Both the position numbers and the translations under genes were made by a program. From Spirochaetia bacterium (GTDB lineage: Bacteria > Spirochaetota > Leptospiria > Leptospirales > Leptonemataceae), in contig JAIOPQ010000056.1 of NCBI GenBank assembly GCA_021413825.1, forward strand, positions 1 to 50,595: a stretch of 50,595 bases of DNA. Reading direction: 5' to 3'. Shown in pieces: positions 18,159-27,072 of the stretch. The notes below the pieces were generated by a model. That model made no database searches. It was given only the letters and a program-made list of their open reading frames with translations, and was not told the DNA's origin. Position 1 is the first letter of the stretch; each line of letters starts with the position of its first letter.

Positions 18159-20264
18159 ATGCGGGTTTTCCTGAGAATCTGTCTCATAGGACTCTTGTTT
18201 TCCACGCTTTTAGTCGACGTGGATGAGAAGATCGCACAAGAGTTTATTCGCGGAACGGCCCTGTACGTTCTGCTCATTGCGCTCTTTGTTCTGACGTTGT
18301 ACCTGACTGGAAAACGTGACCTTGCGGAACGCTACATTCCCAGTTTGGAACAACTGGCTTTGATTGCATTTGCACTGGTCTCAACGGTCCATGCGATTTC
18401 GCACATTGTAGACACTGAAATTCCCAGGCTGAAATTCTTTTTTCGCCTCCTGTACGGCTGCTATCTGATTTATGTTAGTTCGCCATGGGCCAGACGCATT
18501 TCGCGCATCGGTCTGATCACAACCACGGTTCTGATTTTTTCATCATTCCTGTTTAACTGGACATTCATTGTAGGTCTTATCAGAAGTATCCCGCTTCTTC
18601 TAGTTCTGCTGTTCTTCTGGCTTGGAACATCGCGTCCCATTCTGCCATGGCGGGATCTAAGACGTGATCCTTTTTTCCTGCTCATTTCTGTAGCTCTGCT
18701 TTCGCTCGTGGCGGCTAATGTCTGGAACGCTAATTTACTCAATGGATTTGAAGGAGTTGTCCGTTTCCTTATAGGCGCCTTAGTTTTCAGTCTGATCCGC
18801 AACTCAAATGAGGAAGGGGCTGGGAGTCGTGTTGTGCGATCGCTACTTATCGTCGCGGCCTTGCACGTTCTAATATTCCTGGTTTCCGTTGTGATCGCAG
18901 CCAGCGTTGATGGTTCGCTCAGTGTTTTTGTAAGCAAGCGTAGCCACTTTGCAGGGGTTAACGTAAACGATATTTCCGGCTATCTAATCACGGTCTTTCC
19001 GCTCATTATGAGCGTAATGTTCGTAAACGGAAAGGATGCACGTAAGCGGCAAGTTGCTCTTGCTATTCTGTTTTTTGGCTGCCTGTTCTTGCTTCTCGTC
19101 GTTAAGTCCAGATCTGCCTGGCCCATCATGGGTTTATCCATAGCATTCGTTGCCTACTTCATGAGCCGCTGGAGCCGGTCTGGTCCGGAAGCGTTTCAGC
19201 GTGCCCTGCGTTGGATTATCCCCGGTGCATTTGTCCTTGGACTGATAATGTTAATTCTGGTTTTATATCGCGCGCCGGACCTGGCGTATCTGGCTGATTT
19301 CAAAACACTTGAGATTCGTTTCGACCTCTGGCGACTTGCAATGCGAGCGTTGAGCGAGGCACCAATCTTTGGCAGTGGTTCAGAGAATTATTCTGTACTC
19401 TCTGCGCAGAAGATTCTGAGTTCGGCGGATCTAAATAGTTTCGCGGCGCTAGGCGCCTTCTTTCGCGAAAGCGGCGCATACATCCACTGCCACAACCTGA
19501 TCCTTCAGCTCTGGCTTGACGGCGGCCTTGTTTATATGCTCGGGCTTGTAGGCCTGATTCTATTTGGAATATACATGGGAATGTCGCGCTCGCACGAGTC
19601 GCCGGACTTCATTATCCATATAGCTGCGTCCATCACCTTGATTGCGATTTTGCTGCAGGGCTTCTTGAACTATCATTTCATGAATCATCCAACCTGGCTT
19701 ACCACCTGGATTCTACTTGGGATTGTGTCGCGACGTAAGGACGGTGATGTGAAGCCCGAGCCTGAGGGTAGGGAATGGCCGTTTGCTGGAGCCCAGGTCA
19801 GTGCTGCTTTTGTGGGGATCCTTTTCATCGCCCTGCATCTATTTGTGCTCCGCAATCGCGGAGAGGCCTTGCGTATTGTGCTTCCGGAGCTTTTCAAGAA
19901 TTCGCAGGATTCCTATTTACTGATTGGTGATAAGAAACCTCAGAGCCTGAGTCGCGCTCAGGCAGCCCTGGTTCCAGCGTTGATCACCACTCGCATCTAT
20001 GCCCGGGATTCGCAGACCAATCAGTTTGCCGGAGAGCTTTATTTTTTCATGTATGAGCGCGATGGGAGTCCAGCGTCACTGAGTGGTGCAAAAGAATACT
20101 ATTCACGCTGCACGCGCCTGGCACCTGAGTCTGCGTTCTGCGCTCGTAGACTGAGTGAGATTTTGCGAGTGGATAATCCGGCTGAAGCAGATGAAATGGC
20201 CAGGAGGTCGAGAGAGCTCGATCCATTCGGGCTGCTGGACAGCGGCCTCCTCCGCCGATTATAG
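18159..20264 (+). CDS. O-antigen ligase/polymerase-type membrane protein
   Basis: A 701-aa polytopic inner-membrane protein (about 12-14 helices over residues 1-560) of the O-antigen ligase/Wzy superfamily. The Wzy_C region (about 310-450) includes KSRSAWPIMGLSIAF, a large loop with GSGSENYSVLS and a His-containing stretch (YIHCHNLILQLWLDGG) as seen in ligases. The C-terminal 140 residues form a soluble helical domain, perhaps TPR-like (AQAALVPALI to EMARRSRELDP). ATG 18159 is preferred over a GTG five codons upstream. The stop overlaps the purC stop on the other strand by 6 bp. The function would be polymer transfer in envelope polysaccharide assembly; ligase versus polymerase cannot be told. 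Confidence 0.8.
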   Translation: MRVFLRICLIGLLFSTLLVDVDEKIAQEFIRGTALYVLLIALFVLTLYLTGKRDLAERYIPSLEQLALIAFALVSTVHAISHIVDTEIPRLKFFFRLLYGCYLIYVSSPWARRISRIGLITTTVLIFSSFLFNWTFIVGLIRSIPLLLVLLFFWLGTSRPILPWRDLRRDPFFLLISVALLSLVAANVWNANLLNGFEGVVRFLIGALVFSLIRNSNEEGAGSRVVRSLLIVAALHVLIFLVSVVIAASVDGSLSVFVSKRSHFAGVNVNDISGYLITVFPLIMSVMFVNGKDARKRQVALAILFFGCLFLLLVVKSRSAWPIMGLSIAFVAYFMSRWSRSGPEAFQRALRWIIPGAFVLGLIMLILVLYRAPDLAYLADFKTLEIRFDLWRLAMRALSEAPIFGSGSENYSVLSAQKILSSADLNSFAALGAFFRESGAYIHCHNLILQLWLDGGLVYMLGLVGLILFGIYMGMSRSHESPDFIIHIAASITLIAILLQGFLNYHFMNHPTWLTTWILLGIVSRRKDGDVKPEPEGREWPFAGAQVSAAFVGILFIALHLFVLRNRGEALRIVLPELFKNSQDSYLLIGDKKPQSLSRAQAALVPALITTRIYARDSQTNQFAGELYFFMYERDGSPASLSGAKEYYSRCTRLAPESAFCARRLSEILRVDNPAEADEMARRSRELDPFGLLDSGLLRRL

Positions 20265-21134
20265 TCTCAGTGTCGCTTTGATTAGCCCTTCAATTTCACT
20301 GTAGAGAGCAATGGTTTTTTCAATGATTTCTCCCGGTAGCCCTGGCGCAGGTGGTTCTTTGTTCCAGCCAATCGATTCCACGAAATCCCGCACGAATTGC
20401 TTATCAAATCCTGCGGGCGAAGTCCCTTCTGCGTAGGTTCTCGCGTCCCAGTAGCGTGAGGAATCAGGTGTGAGCGCTTCATCAATCAAGACAATCGATT
20501 CGCCAATCAGACCGAATTCGAATTTCGTATCGCACAGTAGAATCCCTGCGCGCTTCATCTCCTCTGAAGCAAAATGAAAGATTGCAAGACTGATATCTCG
20601 CAGTCGATCCGCAAGCGGGCCCAGGGCTGCCTGCATTTGTGCAAACGGGATATTCTCATCATGCCCGGTTTCTGCCTTTGTAGCGGGCGTAAAAATTGCC
20701 TCTGGCAGTCTGGATGCCTGTTTTAAACCAGCCGGAAGTTCGATGCCACAGGCTGTTCCTTTTGCCAGATACTCTTTATAAGCGGATCCCGCCAGATAGC
20801 CGCGAACAACGCATTCAAAATCGATCCGCTTGCATTTTTTGACGAGCACAGCGCGACCGGCCCAGTCTGGATTTTGGAATCCATCTGGAAATCGCATAAC
20901 GTTAGTTTCAAGGATGTGATCAGTAAAATTGAATCTTTGGTGCAGGCCAGACAATCTGAGAGCCTGAAACCAGAGGTTGCTTACGTTGGTAAGTATCTTT
21001 CCTTTTCCGGGAATCGGATCGGGGAATACTACATCAAATGCTGAAAGCCGGTCGGTTGCAACTACGATGAAACTTGAATCGTTAACAGCGTACAGATCCC
21101 GAACTTTGCCACGATAAAAGGGCGCAAGACTCAT
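20259..21134 (-). CDS. purC: SAICAR synthetase
   Basis: A 291-aa phosphoribosylaminoimidazole-succinocarboxamide synthase, the eighth step of purine synthesis (CAIR + Asp + ATP). Characteristic regions are FYRGKVRDLYAV with the Gly-rich nucleotide loop, TDRLSAFDVVFPDPIPGKG, CVVRGYLAGSAYKEY, TPATKAETGHDENI, LCDTKFEFG and LIDEALTPDSSRYWD. It is the longer, yeast-like type. The ATG overlaps the stop of the upstream cysteine-cluster gene (ATGA). Confidence 0.97.
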   Translation of the reverse strand: MSLAPFYRGKVRDLYAVNDSSFIVVATDRLSAFDVVFPDPIPGKGKILTNVSNLWFQALRLSGLHQRFNFTDHILETNVMRFPDGFQNPDWAGRAVLVKKCKRIDFECVVRGYLAGSAYKEYLAKGTACGIELPAGLKQASRLPEAIFTPATKAETGHDENIPFAQMQAALGPLADRLRDISLAIFHFASEEMKRAGILLCDTKFEFGLIGESIVLIDEALTPDSSRYWDARTYAEGTSPAGFDKQFVRDFVESIGWNKEPPAPGLPGEIIEKTIALYSEIEGLIKATLRL

Positions 21135-21580
21135 AAAGAAAAAGGTTCCTTACCGGTTTGTAGTGCGCGGAACTCTCTCTCTGTTTTATTTGTGCGGCGT
21201 TTAATCGCTAGCGGCGAATACACCTGTGCCTTCTTTCTACCCACACCTTCGCATTCATTTTTGAGAAATTCCATGTCGTCTTCATTCTCGAAAAATCCAG
21301 CCCAGAACGGGTATGTTCTGCATTGAATGGGTCTTGCTTCGTATACTGAGCAGCGATTATCAGCACCCAGCAAGGAACAACGACCGTTTGTCAAATGAAC
21401 CAGAAGCCCATTCCGTTTGGTCTGCACCATCTTGCGGCGGAATGCAGGCTTTTCTGCGGGCTTCAGTTCGAGCAGTTTCTCCACATTGCGCATATCCTGT
21501 TCTGTGAAATAAACTTCACCGCGCCCGCGGCAACAGTTCCCACAGCCAGTGCATTCAAAGCGGAAAGGTTTACCATCCAT
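21131..21580 (-). CDS. YkgJ-type cysteine-cluster protein
   Basis: A 149-aa protein of the YkgJ family (putative zinc- or iron-binding). The Cys pattern is CTGCGNCCRGRG near the N-terminus, then CSLLGADNRCSVYEARPIQCRTYPFW in the middle, ending with a basic tail. ATG 21580 was chosen because the cluster normally begins within the first ten residues. A longer frame exists but would run into the divergent fliK. The biochemical role of the family is not settled. It is coupled to purC by ATGA overlap. Confidence 0.8.
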   Translation of the reverse strand: MDGKPFRFECTGCGNCCRGRGEVYFTEQDMRNVEKLLELKPAEKPAFRRKMVQTKRNGLLVHLTNGRCSLLGADNRCSVYEARPIQCRTYPFWAGFFENEDDMEFLKNECEGVGRKKAQVYSPLAIKRRTNKTEREFRALQTGKEPFSL

Positions 21581-21701
21581 CCTACGGAGTTCGGTCCTGC
21601 GCCTGTGCTCGCAAGGAGATTTTTTCTGGGCCTTATGTCGCACAGCGATCTGCAGAGGCCCATTTTGCAGGGAGAAACGGCAATCCCGTCTCGTTTTGCT
21701 C

Positions 21702-23147
21702 ATGGAAATTCCCGATTTGACGATTAGAGGAAGGATGCAAACCAGAACGGTAGCTACCGTAATCGATCTCGTCCAGCGCAAGGCTGAGAAGCCTCCAGAA
21801 AAGCCGGAGACGAGTTTCATGTCCTTCCTGAAGACTGACCTCGAAGTCCAGGAAAAAGCGTCAGAGACAAGCAAGAAAGAAAGCAAGCCTTCGCGCGAGG
21901 AAGAGAAATCTGAGCGATCAGAGAAGAAAGACGAACCTACAGAATCAACCCGCAAAGAGAAAATCGATGCAGCAGGTGCCGCTGCCAGCGCTGCTGCAAT
22001 TGCAACTGCCAGATCCGTTGAAGAGCGGACACAGAAGGAAACAAAGAACTCCAAACGAGTCGGTGAGGGGACTGAATCTCCCAGGAATCATGTAACATCC
22101 GTTGAAACCAGGCCACAAATCATCAAGCCAACGGCTGATCTTCCGCTGAGCAATAAGGAAGTAAAATCATTTGATAGCAAAGAACCACGTCAGGCCAAAA
22201 ACGCATTATTCCAGACTGCAACTCGGGAAGTCGTAAATTCAAAGAAACAGGAAATGCAGCCGCAAGCATTTCGCGCAGAGCTCCTTGAAGGAAATTTCCA
22301 GGATAAGAAGCTTCCGCGCGAACCAATCGATATAAAAAAGCAGGATATAAAAACATTCCTGGCTCAGCGCACAAATCAAAAACGTGGAAGTGAATCAAAT
22401 CACATAAACGAGTCAACCCAGGCAAGCGATTCGCAAAGCAAGGTTGCGCGCGAACGCACAGTTACAATTCAGGTCAATCCTGAGAAATGGGTGATCCAGG
22501 AAACCGCTCAGCGTTCATTCGGTGAGAAATCAGACAATCAAAGCGAAAAAAAATCACAGGGTAAGGACAGCAAGCTGGGTTCCGAAAATCAAAATCGCGT
22601 TCGCATGGAAATGCAACGTGAAACAGTCTTTGCAGAACTTCTAAAGCCTCAGTTGAACCCCGCTGAGAAAGAGAAACTTACTCAGGATACAAAACACCTG
22701 TTCAATCAACTAGTTGAGAAGGCGCGGATTAACCTGGGCTCCGATGGCCAATCAAGTGCCTCGCTTCGTCTGAAACCTGAACAACTCGGCAGCGTTACGC
22801 TGAATTTGAAAGTCCACGGGAATGTTGTTGAAGCTAAAATCCTGGTTGAAAATGATTCGGTTAAGAAACTGGTAAAAGACGAAATGGATCAGCTCCAGCG
22901 CGAACTCAAGCGTCAGGGCTTTTCTGTGGACGCAATCGAGATTCGTGTGCGTGAACCACAGATGGATTCTCAAACTGCATTCAATTCAAATCTTTCAGCA
23001 AGAGACGACCAGGCGCAGCGTCGTGAGCATGCGGCTCGCAATCAGTCGTTCTCGAATTCCTTTTCTGTTCCAGTTTCTCCCGATACCGCCGTTCTTGAAT
23101 ACGAGCCCGCCATTGAATGGAGCGGCAGCGTAAACATAGCGGTCTAA
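21702..23147 (+). CDS. fliK: Flagellar hook-length control protein FliK
   Basis: A 481-aa FliK. The N-terminal two-thirds are low-complexity, rich in K/E/S/Q and poorly conserved, as usual for this ruler/switch protein. The C-terminal Flg_hook domain (about 340-435) shows the conserved LRLKPEQLGSVTLNLKVHG, then the LQRELKRQGFSVDAIEIRV end. FliK measures the hook and switches the type III exporter from hook to filament substrates. ATG 21702 (MEIPDL) or ATG 21735 (MQTRTV, preceded by AGAGGAAGG) could be the start; the second has the clearer Shine-Dalgarno. It is first in the hook cluster with flgD and flgE. Confidence 0.88.
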   Translation: MEIPDLTIRGRMQTRTVATVIDLVQRKAEKPPEKPETSFMSFLKTDLEVQEKASETSKKESKPSREEEKSERSEKKDEPTESTRKEKIDAAGAAASAAAIATARSVEERTQKETKNSKRVGEGTESPRNHVTSVETRPQIIKPTADLPLSNKEVKSFDSKEPRQAKNALFQTATREVVNSKKQEMQPQAFRAELLEGNFQDKKLPREPIDIKKQDIKTFLAQRTNQKRGSESNHINESTQASDSQSKVARERTVTIQVNPEKWVIQETAQRSFGEKSDNQSEKKSQGKDSKLGSENQNRVRMEMQRETVFAELLKPQLNPAEKEKLTQDTKHLFNQLVEKARINLGSDGQSSASLRLKPEQLGSVTLNLKVHGNVVEAKILVENDSVKKLVKDEMDQLQRELKRQGFSVDAIEIRVREPQMDSQTAFNSNLSARDDQAQRREHAARNQSFSNSFSVPVSPDTAVLEYEPAIEWSGSVNIAV

Positions 23148-23174
23148 GGTTCTGACTCCTAAACGAGGTAGGAT

Positions 23175-23954
23175 ATGCCTGAAGTAGACAAAACAAGCGA
23201 AGCGATTAGATCACAATATTTTGGTCAGGACCGCGGCGTTAATATTCAAAAAGAAATAAACGAACGTAAGCGTATCGAGGACGGCAAGCTTGACGGTGTC
23301 GAGTTTCGCGATAAGCCAAAGCAACTCGATCGAGATGATTTCCTTAAACTACTTGTAAAACAACTTACAACGCAAGATCCAACGGCTCCGGTCCAGGATC
23401 AGCAATTCATTGCACAGATGGCCCAGTTCTCTGCTCTCGAGCAAATGAAAAATATGGCTGATGGATTTCAGAGCATGTCCAATCGGCAGGCAGTAAACCT
23501 GGTAGGAAAGTTTGTAATTGGAAAAGATTTTACCAGTGGCGAAAGTATCAGCGGCATTGCGCAGGCATTGTTCTTCGATTCTGCAGGGCAGCCATTCCTC
23601 AAAGTTGGTGGCCGTGCGATGACCGTTAAAGATATTGAAATGGTTGGCGATCCATCCATGATTAAACCTGAATTTGGCGGAACTTCGCAGACGCAAGCCG
23701 CTCAACCACAGGCAGCTCCGGGGCATGCTCCAGCGATCACCGTTCCACAGTCTTCGCAGGAAATCCCAACGAGTTCAATGAAACAGCCCCAGGTTGCTCC
23801 AGGTCCTGCGCAAGCGCCAGCAAACAAAACAGAAGCTATTCCGCCTGCAAGTGATTCCAAATCAAAGTCAGCCCCTGCGGAGAAGCCTCAGCCCGTGACT
23901 CTGCGTGGCGGGTATGGCGAGTGGGTTTTACCAAATCTTGAATTTATTGGATGA
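23175..23954 (+). CDS. flgD: Flagellar hook capping protein FlgD
   Basis: A 259-aa FlgD, the scaffold that caps the growing hook. The conserved core (about 48-110) contains RDDFLKLLVKQLTTQDPTAPVQD and QFIAQMAQFSALEQMKNM. The middle (about 115-165) has the NLVGKFV and VKDIEMV strands. From about 170 to 240 it is Pro/Ala/Gln-rich and disordered, and it lacks the usual Ig/TUDOR-like insert, so the C-terminal part is atypical, as in other spirochaete FlgD proteins. It lies 27 bp after fliK and 82 bp before flgE. Confidence 0.92.
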   Translation: MPEVDKTSEAIRSQYFGQDRGVNIQKEINERKRIEDGKLDGVEFRDKPKQLDRDDFLKLLVKQLTTQDPTAPVQDQQFIAQMAQFSALEQMKNMADGFQSMSNRQAVNLVGKFVIGKDFTSGESISGIAQALFFDSAGQPFLKVGGRAMTVKDIEMVGDPSMIKPEFGGTSQTQAAQPQAAPGHAPAITVPQSSQEIPTSSMKQPQVAPGPAQAPANKTEAIPPASDSKSKSAPAEKPQPVTLRGGYGEWVLPNLEFIG

Positions 23955-24036
23955 TTTTGTTCAATGTTTTCCACGGAAACCCGAGTGTTAGAAAGCAGTA
24001 ATTGATTTATAAAAAAGAAGTAAGGACAAAAGACCT

Positions 24037-25428
24037 ATGATGCGATCCCTGTATTCCGGCGTTTCAGGATTAAAAAACCACCAGACGCGAATGGATGTAA
24101 TTGGTAACAACGTCTCTAACGTAAACACACACGGTTTCAAAACTGAGCGTGTAACGTTCATGGACATGATCTCGCAAGAGATCTCCGGTGCCGCTGAGCC
24201 CCGTGAGAACATTGGTGGGATCAACCCGCAGCAAGTTGGTCTTGGGATGATGATCGCATCGATCGACAAGATCATGACGCAAGGTGCTCTGCAGACCACC
24301 GGTAAGAACACAGACGTTGCAATCTCAGGTGAGGGCTTCTTCGTTGTTCGCGATGGTGGAAAACAATATTATTCGCGCGCAGGTATCTTTAGCCTTGATA
24401 AAGACGGAAACTATGTTCATCCAGGAACTGGTCTCCGCGTTCAGGGTTGGAATGCTCGCACGGATCGCGACGGAAATTCTTCAATCAACTCTGCTTCCGG
24501 CGTAGAAGACATTAAGATTCCACTCTATCAAAAGAAACCAGCAAAAGCCACAAGCGAAGTTGTTTTCGAATCGAACCTGAATCAATCCGTTCAGGCTGTT
24601 CCAGCTGATGCAACTGAAGAGCAAATTCAGCAATTCCTTGCGGGTCCAATTGAAACACGTCGTGGGCATGTAGCTACTGCAAACGTTTATGATGAGCAAG
24701 GAAACAAACGAGAAATTCGTCTGGAATTCCTGAAGACCGCTGACAATCGCTGGAACGTTCGTGCGAACATGGAAAATGCTTCCAACCTCAGCGTTAACGT
24801 TGTAGGCCCGGGTGGTCAGGATACGGCCGTAGGCGGGAGCAATACTTTCGAACTTGGCTTTAGTCCGGATGGAAAGATCTCATCGGTCTCAGACGGAGTC
24901 GACACACTGAATGCTGGTAAGCTCAACGTTAACGTTAGCTTCCGCATTCCAGGTAACCCTGCAGTTCAAACATTCAAATTGAACATGGGCGAGGCAGGGG
25001 CCGTTAAAGGGGTTACTCAATTTGCAAGTTCATTTACTACACATGCCAAAGAGCAAGACGGATATCCAATGGGGTACCTCGAATCGTTTAGCATTGATAA
25101 CACTGGAACGGTTGTTGGAACCTACACAAACGGTGTAAAAGAACCGCTGGCCAAAGTAGCTCTTGCAACGTTCACCAACCCATCCGGTCTGACTAAAGAA
25201 GGTGAAACCAAATTCAGCGCTTCTATGAACTCGGGCGATGCAAGCATTGGCGAAGCCGGAGTAGGCGGACGCGGCAAGATGTTTGCTGGTGTTCTTGAAA
25301 TGTCAAACGTGGATCTGTCAGATCAATTCACGGATATGATTGTAACCCAGCGTGGTTTCCAGGCCAACTCTCGGACCATCACAACGAGTGATCAGATGAT
25401 CCAGGAAGTTCTGGGACTCAAACGTTAA
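24037..25428 (+). CDS. flgE: Flagellar hook protein FlgE
   Basis: A 463-aa hook subunit. It shows the N-terminal rod/hook motif ([27 protein letters not shown]), [19 protein letters not shown], a variable D1/D2 central part, and the C-terminal helix with [22 protein letters not shown]. The product forms the universal joint of the periplasmic flagellum. The sequence has no Cys at all; the position equivalent to the cross-linking Cys of Treponema FlgE appears to be Ser179 (FESNLN). Shine-Dalgarno AAGGAC precedes the ATG. The cluster ends with a strong hairpin at 25482-25514. Confidence 0.96.
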   Translation: MMRSLYSGVSGLKNHQTRMDVIGNNVSNVNTHGFKTERVTFMDMISQEISGAAEPRENIGGINPQQVGLGMMIASIDKIMTQGALQTTGKNTDVAISGEGFFVVRDGGKQYYSRAGIFSLDKDGNYVHPGTGLRVQGWNARTDRDGNSSINSASGVEDIKIPLYQKKPAKATSEVVFESNLNQSVQAVPADATEEQIQQFLAGPIETRRGHVATANVYDEQGNKREIRLEFLKTADNRWNVRANMENASNLSVNVVGPGGQDTAVGGSNTFELGFSPDGKISSVSDGVDTLNAGKLNVNVSFRIPGNPAVQTFKLNMGEAGAVKGVTQFASSFTTHAKEQDGYPMGYLESFSIDNTGTVVGTYTNGVKEPLAKVALATFTNPSGLTKEGETKFSASMNSGDASIGEAGVGGRGKMFAGVLEMSNVDLSDQFTDMIVTQRGFQANSRTITTSDQMIQEVLGLKR

Positions 25429-25445
25429 TAGCTAACGTCATTTAC

Positions 25446-25466
25446 TCATCGCATTGAATGCGATGA
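25446..25466. other. 9-bp hairpin after flgE
   Basis: TCATCGCAT / ATGCGATGA with a 3-base loop, 18 bp past the flgE stop. No T-run follows on either strand, so on its own it may act as an RNA-stabilising 3' structure rather than a terminator. The true terminator is just downstream. Confidence 0.55.
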
Positions 25467-25481
25467 CACAGATAGATCGAT

Positions 25482-25521
25482 TTGAAGCTGTGGCCTGGAA
25501 GGTCACAGCTTCAATAGTTTT
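25482..25521 (+). terminator. Intrinsic terminator of the hook cluster
   Basis: A 14-bp stem (TTGAAGCTGTGGCC / GGTCACAGCTTCAA, one G-U pair, loop TGGAA) at 25482-25514 is followed by TAGTTTTCC. It ends the plus-strand fliK-flgD-flgE unit. Its distal arm contains the stop codon of the convergent gene at 25503, so the terminator and that coding end share sequence. Confidence 0.85.
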
Positions 25522-26006
25522 CCGAGCTCTTCTTCATGCTCTTTTACCAGGCGTTTCCAGTCATCGTTAAAAGTACTCAGTAGATTTGAGAAAGCTTGCT
25601 TTTCATATACGCCTGGAAAGAACGCCTCCATGCTCATGTCACCATCTGAATCGCGGTAGAATCGGGCTGCAATCGCATCTGCGTTGAGACGATTGATAGC
25701 CTGGAGCATTTCTGTTTCCTGTTTTCTTCCTTCCTCTGTTGCAAGCCTATAGAATGAAATCAGAAAGCCACCGGCTTTAGGTTGGATGTGTAAATCTGGG
25801 ATCGTCTGTTTGGTCTTACATGTTAGCGATTCTTTCTTTTCATTGGTTTTCTTTTCGCATTTGTAACCCAGAAACGTCAGGTGCGTATTTATGGTGTCGA
25901 TATCGGATTCGGTTTCTGCAAGCAGAGGACCTGCAAGGAGCAATGCAACTACTGGAATGACAATCACCGCCATAAATGTATTCTTACGATTTCGATACTG
26001 GCTCAT
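25503..26006 (-). CDS. Exported YbjN-like protein
   Basis: A 167-aa protein with an N-terminal signal or anchor helix (AVIVIPVVALLLAGPLLA, then ETES). The rest has the layout of YbjN-type/type III chaperone-like folds: an N-terminal helix with a Gly-Tyr-turn (LTFLGYKCE), beta strands (KAGGFLISFYRL), a helix of Asn/Ala (LQAINRLNADAIAARFY), DGDMSMEAFFPG, and a final amphipathic helix. A strong Shine-Dalgarno (AAAGGAGA) precedes the ATG. It is last in a minus-strand group behind a lipoprotein and mtnB. The YbjN assignment is by pattern only. Confidence 0.65.
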   Translation of the reverse strand: MSQYRNRKNTFMAVIVIPVVALLLAGPLLAETESDIDTINTHLTFLGYKCEKKTNEKKESLTCKTKQTIPDLHIQPKAGGFLISFYRLATEEGRKQETEMLQAINRLNADAIAARFYRDSDGDMSMEAFFPGVYEKQAFSNLLSTFNDDWKRLVKEHEEELGKLLKL

Positions 26007-26032
26007 GCGTTCTCCTTTGAATTCAATGCCTG

Positions 26033-26305
26033 TTAGTAAGGGTGTTTTTGCAAACAGTTAGAATGACATTCGTCAACGATTGATGTACAGGCCAGGACTC
26101 CATAGTTTACTGTTTGAGCCTGGCATGAATTGGTAGTAGGGCATTGCGCTATGGATACAGCTTCGCGCAGGAGCAAACATTCATTGAAGTTTTTATTACA
26201 ACGACTATCGCATTCACTATTTGAAAGACAGGACGTTACTGAAACAATCAGCAACCCGAGCGTTAATAATGGAAGTCTCGCGAATCCCAGCACGACTCTC
26301 CGCAT
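26033..26305 (-). CDS. Small Cys-rich lipoprotein
   Basis: A 90-aa predicted lipoprotein. The leader LLTLGLLIVSVTSC gives a lipobox (VTSC), and the mature part contains nine further Cys residues in about 65 positions (CDSRCNKNFNEC, then CPTTNSC, ACTSIVDECHSNC), suggesting several disulfides. The ATG at 26305 overlaps the mtnB stop as TGATG, so translation is coupled. No family is recognised. Small Cys-rich lipoproteins are common in Leptospirales. Confidence 0.75.
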   Translation of the reverse strand: MRRVVLGFARLPLLTLGLLIVSVTSCLSNSECDSRCNKNFNECLLLREAVSIAQCPTTNSCQAQTVNYGVLACTSIVDECHSNCLQKHPY

Positions 26306-27021
26306 CAAATTCCCATAGGATGCATGTCTTTAGTTATGCCATTCTGGCGCATCTTAACTAGAATCTCGCAGAGGAAATCCACACATTCGGCCTGCGTCTT
26401 AGCCTGAACTTCATCCTTTCCCCAGACATAGATCCCGTGATTGCGCACTGCTACAGCACATGTGCGCGGATATCGTTCGATTGCCTTGCGCAGTGAGTCC
26501 GTCAAATCGCGTTCGCGTGCTGTATTGTCTACAACTGGAAGTTCAAACACGTCATGATATCCGTGACCCGCCAGGCCTTTAAGCATTTCAAGTTCAGTGA
26601 TTTCAAGCACCGATAGCCCAGGCTCGACACGCTTTGCAAACATAGTCGCGAGAACTACATTGGGCGAGTGAGAATGGATCACAGCTCCGGCATCCCGCAG
26701 TTCATACGCGCTCATGAAGAGTGGCGCGCACTCTGTCAGTTTGAGCGATTCATCTTTTGCAGCACGGACTATGTTGCCTTTCAAATCCAGTTCAAAAATA
26801 TCCTGAGACCGGATCTTTTCTTTTTCAACGCCGCTTGGCGCCATGAAAATTGTTTCTCCGCGGCGAATAGAAACTCCGCCTCCGGTCCCGCTTACCCATC
26901 AAAGCACGTACAGGTTACGGCAAATTTCGCAGATCATCTCGCGTACTTCGCGGTCGCTTGCACCGGACGGAACCTGATTTATTGGGACTGGCTCGGTTCT
27001 AAATCCTATGGTCATTTTCAT
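26305..27021 (-). pseudogene. mtnB: MtnB-type methylthioribulose-1-P dehydratase, interrupted by TGA
   Basis: A class II aldolase-fold enzyme of the methionine salvage pathway. The full-length frame starts at ATG 27021 (RBS-like AAGCGGAGA upstream). It then reads a normal N-terminus (EMICEICRNLYVL) but hits TGA at 26901-26899, followed by WVSGTGGGVSIR. Family members have LGW-(V/T)-x-GTGGG here, so TGA replaces a Gly codon (GGA to TGA is one substitution). Downstream everything is intact: APSGVEKE, the catalytic-region Cys in LTECAPLF, zinc ligands HSHSP and RNHGIYVWG. Restarting at ATG 26844 would lose the Gly-rich phosphate-binding loop. It is probably a recent nonsense mutation or an assembly error. 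Confidence 0.8.
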
Positions 27022-27072
27022 TCTCCGCTTACACTAAACAATTGCATGCTGGCCGATTTGACGGCCCTTTTA

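Noticed and set aside
18470-18937. 155-aa frame antisense to the O-antigen ligase gene
   Set aside because: Thr/Arg-rich composition typical of a shadow of a hydrophobic gene; no start signals.
21581-22054. N-terminal extension of the YkgJ-type gene
   Set aside because: The frame stays open upstream but runs antisense through the start of fliK, and the extension is low-complexity with no family support.
26899-26901. Selenocysteine codon in mtnB
   Set aside because: The family residue here is Gly, not Cys/Sec, and no SECIS-like hairpin directly follows. A nonsense change is simpler.
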